From Rapana venosa (taxonomy: Eukaryota; Mollusca; Gastropoda; Neogastropoda; Muricidae): a stretch of DNA of 64,000 nt. The notes under the pieces are model-generated. The model was not told the DNA's origin, ran no database searches, and saw nothing but the letters and a program-made list of their open reading frames with translations. Made by a program: the position numbers and the translations under genes. The stretch is from positions 1,411,086 through 1,475,085 of the forward strand of contig CM054162.1 of NCBI GenBank assembly GCA_028751875.1, written 5' to 3'. Below are positions 33,346 to 46,177 of this stretch, piece by piece. The first letter of the stretch is position 1. Every line of letters starts with the position of its first letter.

Positions 33346-34645
33346 ATTTTCACTCCCAAAGTTTTTTTTCCCCCCTCTGTCTAAATTAGTTCAAGCCCGA
33401 GGTATTTTGGGGAAAATGAAGTGTTTGAAAAATTTTAAACGTAAAACCCCCCGAGCATTTTTAAAAAAGTTAAAAAGACAAAAAAGAAATACCAAAAAAA
33501 AAAAGCCAAGTTGGGAAAAAAACTTCCATCAGCCACCCCCCCTCTTTCCTGTACCCCACTTTTAAAATTTTCAGATCCAAACCCCCCCCCAAAACCACCC
33601 TCCCCCCTTCCTGCCTTTTTTCCCCCAATCTAAATGTCCCCCTTTTCCCAAAAACTACCCCGTTAAACAGCCCACCCCCAAGAAGGAATAAACGAAACGA
33701 AACGCACAAAAACCACCAAAAACCCCTAAGACAAAAAAACCACACACACACAACTTACACACACACACTAACAAAACAACACACACAAAACCCCACACAA
33801 AAACAAAACACAACACACACACACGACTCTCTTACGACTATTTTAAACTACTCTTTCTCTCATAAAAGCCTTGATTTGAAAAATAAAACGTACTTTTTCT
33901 GGGAATTGGTATACCAATGGAACTCACCCCAAACCCTTAGTGTTTCTGGTGCGGTAAAAACTTGCCCACACCCTCTGTAAACTGGGGGAAAACAATTTTG
34001 GAAATACTGAAACGTCTCTCTCACATTTTTGAAAGTAATCATACAACGAGGGTCACAGCACTTTAAACGTTTTGGGAGACCGGTGCTTTTATAAAAATTT
34101 CACGACCCGGACTTTTTTCCCTTTTAACATTTCAAAATGTTTGGGGGGGCCCCTTCCAATTTCTACTCGAGGAAAAATTTTCCGGGCTACTCAATTGCCC
34201 TTTTTTTTTCCCGATGTTCAAAGTTGAGGTTCCGGGCACTTTGCTGCCCAACAATCGCGGGGGCCCTAGGGAATCATTTCCCTGGCTTTAAATATTTTTT
34301 TTTCTTTAAAACAAAATACAGCAGTTACAACACTTTGCCACTCTAAAACAAATCGGGGGTCGATTATCATACACGTTTTTTCCCTAATCTTCTGTTTCCC
34401 CATCCCCCAAACAAATAAATGCCAGCCCTAAGGCCAGAAAAAAAAACCCCAGAATTTTTCACAACAATAACTGCTTCGGTTTTTGGGGGGGGGAAATTCT
34501 GTTTTTTTTGTTTTTTCCCCCAAACAAAAGACACTAATTTTTGGTTTTTGCCCCAAAGAACCCAATTAGGTGCGTTTCGTCAAAATCCCAATATAAACCA
34601 TGTCACCACAATTTTCTCAATTTTTTATAAAAAAAGTTTATATCC
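33346..34645. other. Corrupted stretch, nothing recognised
   Basis: Includes an ACAC-rich segment at about 33,735-33,825. No gene or RNA is supported. Confidence 0.35.
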
Positions 34646-34649
34646 CCTT

Positions 34650-34785
34650 TCCCCTCGTCTCTCTCTCCCTTCAAAAAATCCCCCTCCTCCCTTCTCTCTA
34701 CTCTCTCTCTCGTCCCCCTTTTGACCCTCTTTTCTCTCCCCTCTCTCTCCCCTCTCTCTCTCCCCCCTCCCTCCTCTAATGAAAG
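34650..34785. repeat. CT-rich microsatellite
   Basis: CTCTCT and CCCTCC tract. Confidence 0.85.
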
Positions 34786-36440
34786 TGGATATTTTTTTCG
34801 GGACGGGTTTTTGATTGGGGGTCGCACGAAGGGGTTTGTGCATCTAAAAAATTTTTTGAAAAACCTTTATTTTTTTGACCCCGCCCCTGAACATTTTTTT
34901 AACCCTTAAAAAAGTCAAACCTGCTGTGTACAGAAAAAAAAACTGAAAGGGGTTATACAACGGGCTCCAACACCCCTGAAGAAAAAACCTTTCCCCTTTA
35001 AGTTTTAAAGCTAAAAAATAAAAAGAAAGAGGATGGGGGGGGGTGAAAAAAGGGGGAAGCGGTGGGATGAGGCGACATGTTTTCAACGTTTCTTTTGAAC
35101 AAACCCAGGGAAGTGTGTCGGACCAAAAAACAGTTTTTTCAGACAACTATCGGAAAAACCATAAAAAGGGGCCAAACTTTTAAAAACCCAATCGTTAACC
35201 CAAACCCTTCAGTGACTATTTTTTTCCTAAGAAACCCATCTTTGGGGCTGGGAAAAAAAACAACAAAAATACAAACTTTTGACGAGCTAGCTCTTCTTAA
35301 ACTTTTAAGGGATTATGGAGAAATTTTTACTCCACTTAGTTTTTCTTTTTTTTAAAGCACATTTTTGTTTGTTGAAATTTGTTTCATTTTATAAAATTTT
35401 AAACTACATCTTTTCCTGGGGGAACTCCCAAACATAAAGGATTCAGCATTGCTGTCAGGCTTTTTTCCCCTTCTGGCATTTTTGCTTTGGCCCAGAAAAC
35501 TCTGAACAAAAATGAACAAAAAGCACATGTTAGCAATATTCCCAAAAACAAGAAAATCAATTTAGTAAAATTTTGTATCAACATTGTGATTTAGGAAAAG
35601 AATCCCAGATTTGCCAAAAGGTTAAATTTCTTTAAAATGCAGCCCAATTTTTAAAAAATATGATTAGGGCTCCTAAAAGGGGGCGGGAAAATTTCTTGTC
35701 CCTTTTGGCGCGGGTGAAAAAAAAACACACGGGAAATTCACATGCAATACATCTACATTTCCTCAGCAGCACCCAACCCCAATTCACAACCATTTTTGTC
35801 CAGAAGATCATGGGTTTTTTGGGGGACGGGGAGAACCTGGGTTAGAGCGGGGCACCGGGGGCCCAGGGGGATCAATCCTCCCCCAAGGCACCGCTAAGGG
35901 AATTTCCCCTGCAGTTTTTTACCCAAAAACCCCCCTTCCATTTCCCCCTTTCAAGCCCGGTGGAAAGAAAACTTTTTTAAAACCCTGCGAATGACCAGAG
36001 CATCCGCACATCTGCTGGGGCCAAATTTCCACTTTTTTGAAAGAGTAAAACATTTGGGAACCCGGGCGGGAACAGAGGGCACTTTAAAAACACAACGAAT
36101 GGGGCACAGCAGATTTAAAAACCCCCAAAAGGCAGATTGCAGCTCCCTCAATGGGGGGCCTAAATGGCGCATACGCAAAATCTCCCACTGCTGAGCCCGG
36201 AATTTCACCCCCCAGAACAAAAACCAAATTTAAAAATAAAAAATAATATAAATAAAAATAATAAAAACATATATAAAAAAAAATTTTTTAATTAAAAAAT
36301 TTTATTTTTTATTTTTTTATATTATTTTTGGGGAGGGGGAGGAAAAGAAGTTTCCCTTAAAAAATTTTGTTTTTTTTATTTTAAGGGTTTTTTTTAAATT
36401 CAAAATATTTATTTAAATTTTTTTTGTCAAGGCGACGGAG
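34786..36440. other. Corrupted stretch, nothing recognised
   Basis: Homopolymer-rich. A stretch near 35,838-35,890 (GGGTTAGAGCGGGGCACC then GATCAATCC) faintly resembles a tRNA-type A and B box but is too degraded to call. Confidence 0.3.
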
Positions 36441-38700
36441 AAAGTTATTTAAGGTGGGCAGTTTTCAGCTGTGACTTTCGGGGAACGGATTTAAAACCTT
36501 TATGTCCCCTTAAAACGGAGATTTCACCCAAAGATGTCACCTTGACGGAGATTTAAAGCATGTGTCACCTTGACGGAAATTTCAGCTGGGATGCCCAGGT
36601 GTGCAAAATTTCAGCCGGATGCGGGTTGTGCTGTTTTAAAGGCTTTTACCAGGTGAGGGAATTTCACCATGATGTCCCCTTGAGGGAAATTTTTCAGCCA
36701 TATGTAAACCTTGACGGAGTTTTCAGCCATGATGTCCCCTTTTGAGGGGAGTTTTTCAGCCATGATGCCCACCTTGACGGAGATTTCAGCATATTCACCT
36801 GACGAGATTTCAGTTTATGATGTCAGGTTTTGCATTTTTCCACGTGAGTCAGGTGTGAAATTTTTCAGCTATGATGTCGGTTTGCAAAATTTCAGCATGA
36901 TGTCAGGTGTGCAGATTAAGCATAAATGACAGGTGTGCAGTTTTTTCCGCTATGATGTCAGGTGTCAGTTTTCAGCTATAAAGTCAGGTGTGTTGATTTA
37001 AACCCATGACGTCGGGTTAAACGGAGTTTTCGCCTGAGTCCCCCTTGCCCGGAGATTTCACCCATAATGCCCCTTTAAAGGGAAAATTTCAGCTATGATG
37101 TCCCCTTTGACGGAGTTTTCAGTTTCGGATGTCAGGTGTGCAGTTTTCCACCCTCGGATTTTCCAGGGTGCTGATTTCAGCTATGAGGGTCAGGTGGGGA
37201 AAGATTTCAGCCATGATGCCCAACCTTTGAGGGAAAATTTCCACCAGGGATGCACCTTGACGGAGATTTCAGCCAAAAAGTCACCTTGAGGAAAATTTAA
37301 AACCATGATGTCCCCTTTGAGGGAAGTTTTCACCCAAATGATGTCCCCTTTGACGGGGGATTTCAGCTATGATGCCCGGTTGCAGTTTTCACGTGATTTT
37401 CATGTTGCAGTTTTTTCAGCAAGATGTCAGGGCAGTTTTCCCAAAAAAGAGGGTCAGGTGGGGCAATTTCAGCTATGATGTCAGGGTGGCAGATTTCGCT
37501 ATAAAGCGGGTGTGCGGGATTTCAGCTATAAAATTTTAAAGGTTTTCCCAATTTCACTATATTTCAGGTGTGCAGATTTCAGCTATAATGTAAAAGTTTG
37601 CAATTTCAGCTATGATGCAGGTGTGCAATTTAAACTATGTTTCCCGGGTGTGCAGATTAACCCAAATTTTCCCAGGGTGAAAGTTTTCACCCTATATGTC
37701 AGTGTGCTAAATTTCAGCAAAGGAACGCAGGTAGGGAGTTTTTCACCATGATTCCCCTTTGACGGAGTTTTCCGCCATAAAGGGTCACTTGACGGAGTTT
37801 TTTCAGCATGATGTCCCCTTTTGACGGGGGTTTTTCAGCCTATAAATGTCCCCTTAAAAGGAGATTTCGGGCCTCGGATGTCAGGTGTGCAGTTTTCAGC
37901 GTGATGTCAGGGTGTCCCAGTTTTCAGTTTAAAAGTCAGGGTGCAGATTTTCAAATTAATGTCGGGTGTAAATTTTCAGCAAATGATGTAAAGGTGTGCA
38001 GTTTTTCAGCTAAAAATGTCGGTGTGCAGTTTTCACTTTTAATTCGGGTTGGGGCAGATGTCAGCTGTGATGCAGGTGTGTATTTTTCCCAGCAATGATG
38101 TCAGGTGTCAGATTTCAGCTATAAATGTCAGTGTGCAAAATTTCAGCCAATATGCCCGGGTGAGGGAGTTTTCCCCCAACTATGATGTCACCTTACGGAG
38201 ATTTCAGCAAGATGTACCTTCGGGAACAGATTTTACAATTTTTTCCACCTTAAACGGAGTTTTCCCAGTTTCGGATGTCAGGTGTGGAGAATACAGCTTT
38301 TATATCAGGTTGCAGATTTCAGCAAAAGCCCGGGTGAGGGAAATTTTCAGCAAAAAAAGTCAGGTAAACGGAGATTTCAGCTTTATTCAGGTTTTTGGAA
38401 TTACAGCTCTGATGCCCGGGTGTGCAGATTTCAGCTGTGATGTCATTTAAACGGAGTTTTAGTTATGTCAAATGTTTAAATTTTTTCAGCCTGATTAAGG
38501 TTTTCCATTTTTCCCAGCTTTTTATGTAAAGGTTGCAGATTTCAGGTATGTTTGTCAGTTTGACAGATTCAACTCGACGAAAAAGGTGGGAAATTTGTCA
38601 GCTGGATTTTCGGGTTGTGCAAAATTCCCCTCTGATTTTTCAGTGTCCCGATGTCATTCTGATTCGGGTTTAACAGATTTCACTATTTGTCGGGTGAAAG
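36440..38700. repeat. Two-type minisatellite, 27/29-bp units
   Basis: About 80 units share the core GATTTCAGCTATGATGTCA and differ in the linker: either CCTTGACGGA (unit about 29 bp) or GGTGTGCA (unit about 27 bp). Units of one type occur in blocks: the first type dominates about 36,440-36,820, 37,020-37,120, 37,210-37,360, 37,745-37,870 and 38,180-38,270; the second dominates the intervals between. Corruption is heavy, so copy counts are approximate. Short plus-strand open frames are artefacts. Confidence 0.92.
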
Positions 38701-39275
38701 GTTTTAACGGGCTCCGATGCCAGAGACAAAACCAAAGACGGGAATCGACCCCAGGGCCCAACTGTCGACCCCAAATCCCAAAAGATTCTGGGATTCAGAG
38801 AAAAGGGCAGAGACCCAAGGGAAAGAGAGAAAGCTAAAAAGACCATGTTTGGGGCGTGAGGGGCCCTTCCCCTCATGAGCACTGTTTCCAGAGTCCAGGG
38901 GAGCAGGGCCCGTGCCGTTTTTAGGGCACCCACACCCTTTTTCGACGAAGCCACGCTAGCGGGCTCCCCTGTGTCCCCCTGCGGGGAAAAAGGTTTTAAC
39001 CCGGGAAAATGACGGCGTACTCAACCCTGTGGTCTGGGAGCCTTGCGGAGAACTTCAGGGGACAAAGTTTGGGTTTGGGGCTCAGAAAATTTTGAAAGGG
39101 TGACTGGGGCACATTGTGGATGTTTTTCACACACGCGTTGACAATTAAAGCTCTGTACTGGGCCCGCCCGGGAAAAGTTTTGGGAAGGGGGGGTTTCATG
39201 TCGGGAAACCCAAGAACCCTGCCTCTGTCCCACGGGCGGTTCTTTGTCGGATGGGGGATGTCCACAAAGAAACCC
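38701..39275. other. Cleaner island, no gene recognised
   Basis: Less homopolymer-rich than its surroundings. A minus-strand frame at 38,996-39,277 (93 codons) includes ALIVNACVKNIHNVP and PLKFSARLPDHRVEYAV, which is plausible protein-like sequence, but no family is recognised and the frame may be interrupted by errors. Confidence 0.2.
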
Positions 39276-39279
39276 ACCC

Positions 39280-39365
39280 CTGCGCTCTCATCGGGGGTTC
39301 AGTCCCCTTAAAGGGGTTTAAAAGAGGCAGTTTATACAGACCCCACTCTGGGTACCTCAGCCCCC
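39280..39365 (+). mobile_element. Possible family A SINE fragment, corrupted
   Basis: GGGGGTTCAGTCCCCTTAAA, GGGGTTTAAAAGAGGCAG and ACAGACCCCACTCT appear in the order of the B box and early body of the family A SINE (GGGTTCGAATCCC, GGGGATTTTACCCTGCAG, ACAGACTCCACTCT). Confidence 0.35.
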
Positions 39366-40265
39366 AAACCCTACCTACCGCGGCCTAGTCCCAGTAAGTG
39401 TGAAGACGGGCAACCAAAGTCCTAAAAACCCGGGGAGCAAGGAAAACCCGGCTGTGCACTGGGTTTTGCCCCAGGGGGGTGGTGCAGCACGCTCCCCCTT
39501 TTCGCCATTCCCCACCCCCCCCCCCCCCTCACTGTCCCAGCATCTGCCCCTCAGTCACGGGGGGCTTGGACAAGGTCAGGGTCACTGCTCTGAAACGTAG
39601 CCCTGGCGTCTCCCTTACTCGGCGCTTTTCCCCCCTTTTGTTTTAAAAACCGTCCAGGGGGGTTTGGGGGAAAATAATGGCATCCCAAACCCCCCCCAAA
39701 ACCCCCTCGGGCCGAAAAGCTTTTTTTTTGCAGGGTTTCCCCCATTGGGCAGCCACACCATCTTCCTCAGTCCCCGATAGCGTGCACCTCTGAAGGATTT
39801 TCTCGCCATCTGGTTTTTTTTACCCCAGGGGACACAGGGGGAGAAGGGAAAGAGTGTCAGCTGTGTGAAAATTTTTTGGTTTATTTTAGCCTTTGTTTCC
39901 CCTGCTTCGATTGGGTTAACTTTTTTCTATTCCCGGTCAGGCCGTTGTTTTGATGTTTGGGGTTCCCTTTTCCCAAAAAGGTTGGGCCCGCCCTTTTTCC
40001 CTGATGAGAATGGTCACGACACGGGAGAAATCTTTTTTCCCAAAAACACAGCTATTTTAAAAATGTCATCTAAAATCGACTCTTTCACAAATTTAATTAT
40101 ATCTAACCACCAAGAAGGGGGGGGGGATAACCTAGAGTTTAAAGACGCTCTCGTGATCGGTGGCCCTGGTTTTGACCCTCACCAGGCAGCTGTTTTTAGG
40201 GGCTTTTCCCCTGGAACTAACATCAGGCAACCCCACTCCCCCCAAATTTTTTTGGGTTTTTACCA
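39366..40265. other. Corrupted stretch, nothing recognised
   Basis: Mixed GC-rich sequence with C and G runs and no supported feature. Confidence 0.35.
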
Positions 40266-40269
40266 AACC

Positions 40270-40570
40270 GGGGTTTATAGCTCAGGTTTAAGCACGGCTT
40301 TTCCCCCCCAGGTTAAAGGGAGCATTTAAAGTGGGGAACCACTTGATGGGGGACCGTTTGGGCACCGTGGCTTCCCTACAGTTTCCCCCCGTTCACCCCG
40401 CAATTTAAATAGGTACATGCCTCTTTAGGCCCGGGGAAATTTAAAACAGCGAAAGGGGTAGGAGTGGGGGGGGCCGCCCCCCAATATGCAGGCCCCTTGA
40501 AAAAATGAGGTTTTCCCACGGGGCCCGGCCCCCAAAAGCCTTTTAGGTTATGGGACAAACCCTTTTTTTT
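40270..40570 (+). mobile_element. 5S-type SINE, corrupted but full span
   Basis: Carries the whole order of the family: TATAGCTCAGGTTTAAGCAC (A box), AGGTTAAAGGGAGCA, AACCACTTGATGGGGGACCG (box C), TTCACCCCGCAATTTAAAT, ACAGCGAAAGGGGTAGGAG, GGGGCCGCCCCCCAATATGC and TTAGGTTATGGGACA. Nearly every difference from other copies is a homopolymer change. Confidence 0.85.
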
Positions 40571-41930
40571 CCAGTTCCCCCGTGCTAACGCACCCCAAAC
40601 AGATTACACACTCATTAAATATATTCCCAAATTTGGAAAGGCATGTTTTGGCCCTAAAACAAAAAGAACCAAAAGAAAACAAAACAAAACATGGACACTG
40701 GGGTTTTGGGCAGCACTGGGCCCAAAATGGGGGTGTGGGCCCTTTTACTTTCGGGCCAAGGCCGTCCAAAAAAAAAACCAAACAGCATTCCCGCGGGGGA
40801 CCCGGGGGCTTGATTTCCCCCGGAAAGAAAAGAAAAAAAAAAAAAAAACCCAAACCTGGAGCAAATGAAAACAGACACCGCAACACCCGGCTTTTCCCCC
40901 TACAAAGAGGGTTTTTCCCTCCTTCCAAAATTCTGCTGGCCGGGATTTTCTCGGACCCCAGCTCAAAGTCGCGTGCGCAGCATTTTTCCCGGGGCTGAGA
41001 AAAACTACTTTTATTTTGGGGTCAGGGAAACCCCCTTTTAAAAGGGGCAAAACCAAGGCCCCAAAAAGTATGTACTGGAATTTACTCCCCAAAAACAAGA
41101 TCAATCTTTCCTCGGGCTCTGTCTCCTCCCCCCCCCCCCCCCTTCCCCCCCTAAATTGTGGGGTGCTTCCAGAAACCCAAAACCGAAAGTCCCACCCGTT
41201 TAGGCAAAATGTGCAGAGAGTGGTACTGCCCAGCTCCCCTTTCGTGTACCAACTTTTTTCAGATCAAAAGGGTTTCCAATTTAATTGGAAAAATTTTTTA
41301 GCGAATCCGGGGTTCAAACTGTTCATTGTAATTTTCTTATAAACACTTCAAAACACACTGTTGGGGGCAGGGGGACTAAATGGTTTTAAAACCTGTCATC
41401 ACAAAGCATTTCCCAGGATCGAACCAGGGTTTTACCCCATCACCCAAAACAGCAGTTCAAATAAAGTTTTTCTCCTGAAGTTGTCAACAAACCAAATTCA
41501 CCACCCGACATCCTTCCCAAAAGAAACTCCAAAAATAAAGTTTGTGTGACGAACGCACACAAAAACTCCGAGGGGCACACCCTTTAAAAACCGGGTTTTT
41601 TCTTGCCTTTCCAAAGAGTAAGGGGCCCTTTGTGCCCTAAGAGCCTATGACAAAATTTTACAAAAACAACCCCGCCCTGGTGTGTTTTTTAAAAAACAAA
41701 TTCCCGAAGTCAGAAAGCAACTTTCCAAAAGAAGGGCAGAAAAATATTTAAAAAGGTAAAAATCCAAACCCCTTTGGGAAACCTGTGGGGCTTTTAGCCA
41801 AGAAAAATACGTTCTACGGAAAGTTTTAAAATGCAGTAGGAAATTTTTACATTGCCCCTTACCCTTTTATCTTTCAAAAAAGTTTAAAAGAAGAATGATT
41901 CAGGGGGGGGTTCTTCCCATTTCCCCCCAT
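40571..41930. other. Corrupted stretch, nothing recognised
   Basis: A-, C- and G-run-rich sequence, with a long C run near 41,129-41,142. No supported feature. Confidence 0.35.
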
Positions 41931-41939
41931 CTTCTTTCC

Positions 41940-42410
41940 CCCGCTCACATCAGGGGTTTAGTACCTTTGTGTCCACATCTCCCCCTTTATGGGCCCTCCC
42001 GGAAGTCATCAGGGTGTGTCCATCTGCTTTGGGCATCATCAGGATGTCGGCTTTTTTGTCAAATCTCCTTTCATGGTATCATCAGGATGTCTTTACTTTG
42101 TTCAATCTCCGTCCCTGGGCAACATCAGGATGTCATCAGCTTGTCACATCGGGCAAAGGGGATCATAGATGGCAAACTTTGTGTCACTCTCCTTTCAAAG
42201 GGTTTTCATCAGGATGTCATCAGCTTTTTGTCACATCTCCTGCAAGGGGACAACAGGGTGTCATCAGCTGTTCCCAAACTTCAAGGGGAAACATCAGGGT
42301 GTCAGCCCTTTTTGTCACATTCTTTTTATGGGGATTATCAGGGTGTCGTAGCTTTGTGTCCCTCTCCTGTCATGGCATCATCAGGAAATTTAGCTTTTTG
42401 GGGTGGGTTC
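41940..42410. repeat. Minisatellite, about 50-bp unit
   Basis: Roughly nine units of the form CATCATCAGGATGTCATCAG, a CTTTGTGTCACATCTCC segment and TTTCATGGG. The plus-strand open frame of 176 codons through it is a by-product. Confidence 0.85.
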
Positions 42411-43200
42411 ACTTGGGCAGCCTAAAAAAGGGCATACAAAAATTACACCTGGGTTTTAAAGTTATGTATTTTTTTTAAAAAGAAACGGGGGGGGTAAAAT
42501 TCCCCTTTTTGGTTTTTAAATTTTCACCCAACAGTTCTGACAGTGGCTTGTTTTCCCTTGGGGCCCGTTTTTTAATTTTTTATGACAATTTTTAAGCTTT
42601 TAAAAAAATCATTTGGGAAAAAAGTGGGGGCTGTGTTTGCACCCTGGCTTTGACAGATGCCTAGGTGGTGTTGTTTTGTGGGGGGGGGGGGGGGGGGGCC
42701 CGGGGGTTGATGGGCACATCCGCAAAACTCCACCATTGGGACCCCCAGGATCACCCCAGGAACAAAGTAAGAACTGCAAAAAGGATTGCAGAGTTCGTAA
42801 GCAAGCTTTTTTCAGTTGTAAGGTTTTTTTTAAATCTTTTTGGTAATAGTGCCCTCATGCTCCTCGTCATGGGTTTGGGAGCAAAACCATCGTGTAAATA
42901 CCAGACCGCACAGTCCACTTTTCCCCCAATCTCCCAATGTGCATGCGGGTAAACTCATGTCATCCAGACCACGGTCATAGCTACCCCCTCTTCCACACAC
43001 ACAAAATAAAAAACAGAGGGAAAAAAGGGAGGGGGAAGGTGGGGCCCAGGGTTAGGGGGGTTCAGCTCGTGGGTTGACGGCCCCCGGGTTTTTAGCCACC
43101 CCCCCCCCAGCACAGCACCCCCCAAAAAAAAAAACCCCCCAGTCCCTGAAAACCACTTCCCCCACCCTCCTTCAGTTGAGGGTGCCCATTTCTTTCCCGA
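42411..43200. other. Corrupted stretch, nothing recognised
   Basis: Contains the 19-base G run at 42,680-42,698. No supported gene. Confidence 0.35.
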
Positions 43201-43202
43201 CA

Positions 43203-43385
43203 ACGCTATAAACCTAGTGGTTAAAGGCCGTTCTAAATTTTAATCCCATGTGTCCATGAAGTCGTAGGTTTGAATCTGGGCGGCGTTGGGTGAATTTAAG
43301 GGGGGGGGTTTTTCACAGTCTCCAAAGTAAACGTGCCAGCGCCTGGGAAATTTTCCTCGTGTAAAAATTTCAGAAAAAGTAAAAA
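43203..43385 (+). mobile_element. tRNA-derived SINE (family C), corrupted
   Basis: A box CCTAGTGGTTAAAGG (43,213-43,227) and B box TAGGTTTGAATCTGGG (43,265-43,280), then CGGCGTTGGGTGAATTTAAG and a CAGTCTCC...ACGTGCCAGCGCCTG body. The same family as 4,981-5,085 and 59,610-59,770. Confidence 0.75.
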
Positions 43386-43395
43386 ATTTGCCGTT

Positions 43396-43505
43396 AAATA
43401 AATAATAAAAAAAAAATAATAATAATAAAATAATAAAAAATGTATTTCATTTTATATAGCGCTGAATTGGGAAAGCAACAAACAAAACGCTCAGCGGGCA
43501 TTTTG
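43396..43505 (-). mobile_element. LINE/SINE 3' tail with AAT repeat
   Basis: An AAT-type microsatellite (43,398-43,440) followed by TTTATATAGCGCTGAATTGG and CAAACAAAACGCTC, the reverse complement of the tail that ends in AGCGCTATATAAA and (TTA)n in the LINE copies. Confidence 0.7.
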
Positions 43506-43725
43506 TTTTCGAGGAAAATGGAATAACACACGTGTGCTTTTTTTCCTCCAGTCCTCGTGTTTAGCAGTTTTTTTTTTAAAATTTTGTCATCCGGTTTCCC
43601 CCCCGGTACAAAAAATGGGCCCACTCTTGCGAAAAGCGGAAACAGGATTTAAACTTTTGTGCAAGATTTTCCCCCTGCATTTGCACACGGGGCCCTTTGG
43701 TTTTTTAATTTTCCCCCCTTTGGAC
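43505..43725 (-). mobile_element. Family A SINE fragment, corrupted
   Basis: AAAATGGAATAACACACGTG, TCCAGTCCTCGTG, CATCCGGTTTCCC, GGCCCACTCTTGCGAAAAGC and TTGCACACGGGGCCC follow the order of the clean minus-strand copy at 57,044-57,362. The head with the A and B boxes is missing. Confidence 0.75.
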
Positions 43726-43739
43726 TTTTTTTAAATATT

Positions 43740-43835
43740 CCGTAGTTCAGTCGGCGTTCAGTGGGTCACGGAAAAACGACAACCTAAACATCCAACCCCA
43801 AGGGGGATGCAGCAACCCCCATGGGAGGGAAAAAA
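43740..43835. repeat. Repeat D fragment, corrupted
   Basis: The sequence around CGGCGTTCAGTGGGTCACGG and the following AACCCCCATGGGAGGG resembles 60,115-60,210 (AGCGTTCAGTGGCTACAGAA ... CTACCCTCATGACGGG). Confidence 0.45.
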
Positions 43836-46170
43836 AAAGGGGGAAAAATTAAGCACTCTCTCACACAGAGTGGGAAACCCCGGCGCCCTAGCCAAGGGCA
43901 GCAACAGACAGATGACAAAAGGGAAAACCCCAAACTGGATCCCTTTCCCACAAAATGCCGAACAAACCCCCACTGTGCTTGGTTAAAAACCCCCTTTCTT
44001 CTTTCCAAAAAAGTAAGGGCCCAATTTTTGCAATATCAAAAGGGGCCAAGGTTTTTATAAATTTCAAAGCACAGCAATGTGTTAGTCAACAACCCCAAAG
44101 TCGAAAAAGTTACCCCTTAAAAGTGGGAAAAAATCCCTCCACACCACACAGATTCTCGCCATTTTTGGGGGCCTGGGGGACAAAACCCAAAAAGCAAAAA
44201 ACAAACTAACAACATGTAACTGTTCGTAGCGCCCCACATAGGAGGGTTTGGTCACTCTCCTATAGGCCCAAAAAAGGAAATATCAAAAATCGCTTTGTGA
44301 AAATGAAACATGACAAAAACAATACGAACAAACCCTTTTTATCTGTTACCCTTTTACATATGTCGATTCTTTTTATTCTTTTTTTCGTGGGCCCCCAAAT
44401 TTTTTGTATACCCCTGGAAAATCCCGAAGGGACATAATGTTCTGGAAAAAATCCCTGTCCATTATAAAAAGAGTATAAAAAATATGACAAAAACATTTTC
44501 TTTTTGTTTAAAGTTGACTTTTGGCGAATATTATTCCCGCTCTCGTGTAAAACCCTCGATACTAAAGTAACCAACCAAACCCCTAAATTTTCCTCCAAAA
44601 CTTTTTCAAGTTGACCCCAAAAACTACAGGGAGGGTGGGTATGAACAAAATTTTGGGGATCGAATTTTCCCCCACAAAACCCTTTCCCCCTTTAACAGTT
44701 ACTTAGGCTTTTTTTTTCTTTCAAAAATTTGTAGCCCTTTTTTCGAAAAATCAAATTCAAAAAACCCCAAAACACCTGCAACCACTTCCTTCCTTCATGG
44801 AAAAACTTATGTTTTTCTAATTTTTATCGCAGTTTTATAATGATACATTTTATTCAAAACCCAAAAGATTTATTTTCCCAACCCAAAAGATTGATGACAT
44901 GGGCAAATAAGTTAAAAATCTTAAAAACCAGAAAAGATTTTAAAATTGGAAAATATCAGGATTGAAATTTGGAAAAAGATTTTTTTTTCCCCTTAAAACT
45001 AAATCCGTTTTTTTTTATCATGAAGAAAAAAAAAAAGAAACAAAACACGTTTTTTTAAAAACAGAGGAGTGGAAAACGGCAAGGAGGGGACAAGAAGAAG
45101 GGAAAAACCCAAAGGGAGAAAAGGGGATCCTTTGCACCGCAATTTCCCGAAAAGGGGAAGCCCTTTTTTTATTTTAACAGGTCTTTCCCGGGGGTTCCCC
45201 CCCAAAAAAACGTTGAGGCCCCGATCAAATCCATTTACTCCTTTCTACGCTTGCTGCTGCTGCTGCGCTACGCTACTTTCTAAATACAAAAAAGAAGGGA
45301 ACGGCACAAAAATGGACTTTAAAATTTTACTATGATTTCCCTATAAAAGCTACAGTTTCATTTTTTGCAAATTCACACTTTCGCCAAAGAAACCCGCGTT
45401 GGTATCCCTTTTCCCCCCCCCCTAAAAAAAAAAATCCCCCAGAGAAAATCAGATAAACGAGCCGCTATAAGGTAACCCTCAACCTGAAAGGGCAAAAAAG
45501 AAACTACATCACTTTTAAGTTCCTAATTTGGGTTACATGATACTTATTTTGGGATTAACATACGTCCAACAATAAATTCCCGAGCGAAAATTGGGTTTTT
45601 AAAGTTAAAATTTTCTGGAAACCTTTTGACCACTTTTAATCCCTTTTAAAATATTTTTCTCAATTTTTTTAAAAAAAATCACGCTTATCTTCATCATCGT
45701 CACAAAACAATCTGCTGGGTTTTTATTTTTTCTTTTTCCCCGGGTTTTCAATTTCAGATGTCTTTTTTTTTTCCCCTTTGCCTTTTTAAATTTTAGAGGG
45801 CTTTTTTTCTCCTTTGGGTTTTTAAACTTAAGTTTCATCTTTTCCTGTCCTTTAATGGTCAACTTCAATGCCTAATTCCTCTCCCAAAAAGCGCAAGTCC
45901 CTCCACTCCCGCAGCTTCCCCGGTTTGAAAGACAATAACAACTCACAAAAATCCTAAGCCTACCCTTGGGGCACAAATGCTTCACGGGGCAGATTCAAGT
46001 GATCCTCCAAACACAATGAATCGCTTTTCACCGGGTTTAAAAATTGTGGGGTTTTACATGGGATCAATTGGAAAAAAAAAAAAAAATTAAGATTAGAATT
46101 AAAAACCCTTCTAAAAAACGTTATTTCAAAAGGAAAACCGAAATTCCCGGGAAATGTCATAATCAAGAAG
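43836..46170. other. Corrupted stretch, nothing recognised
   Basis: A- and T-run-rich, with a CTG triplet cluster at about 45,250-45,268. No supported gene. Confidence 0.35.
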
Positions 46171-46177
46171 AAGATAA

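Noticed and set aside
35838..35890. tRNA-like A/B box pair
   Set aside because: Too few matching positions in a corrupted region. No body or tail of a known family follows.
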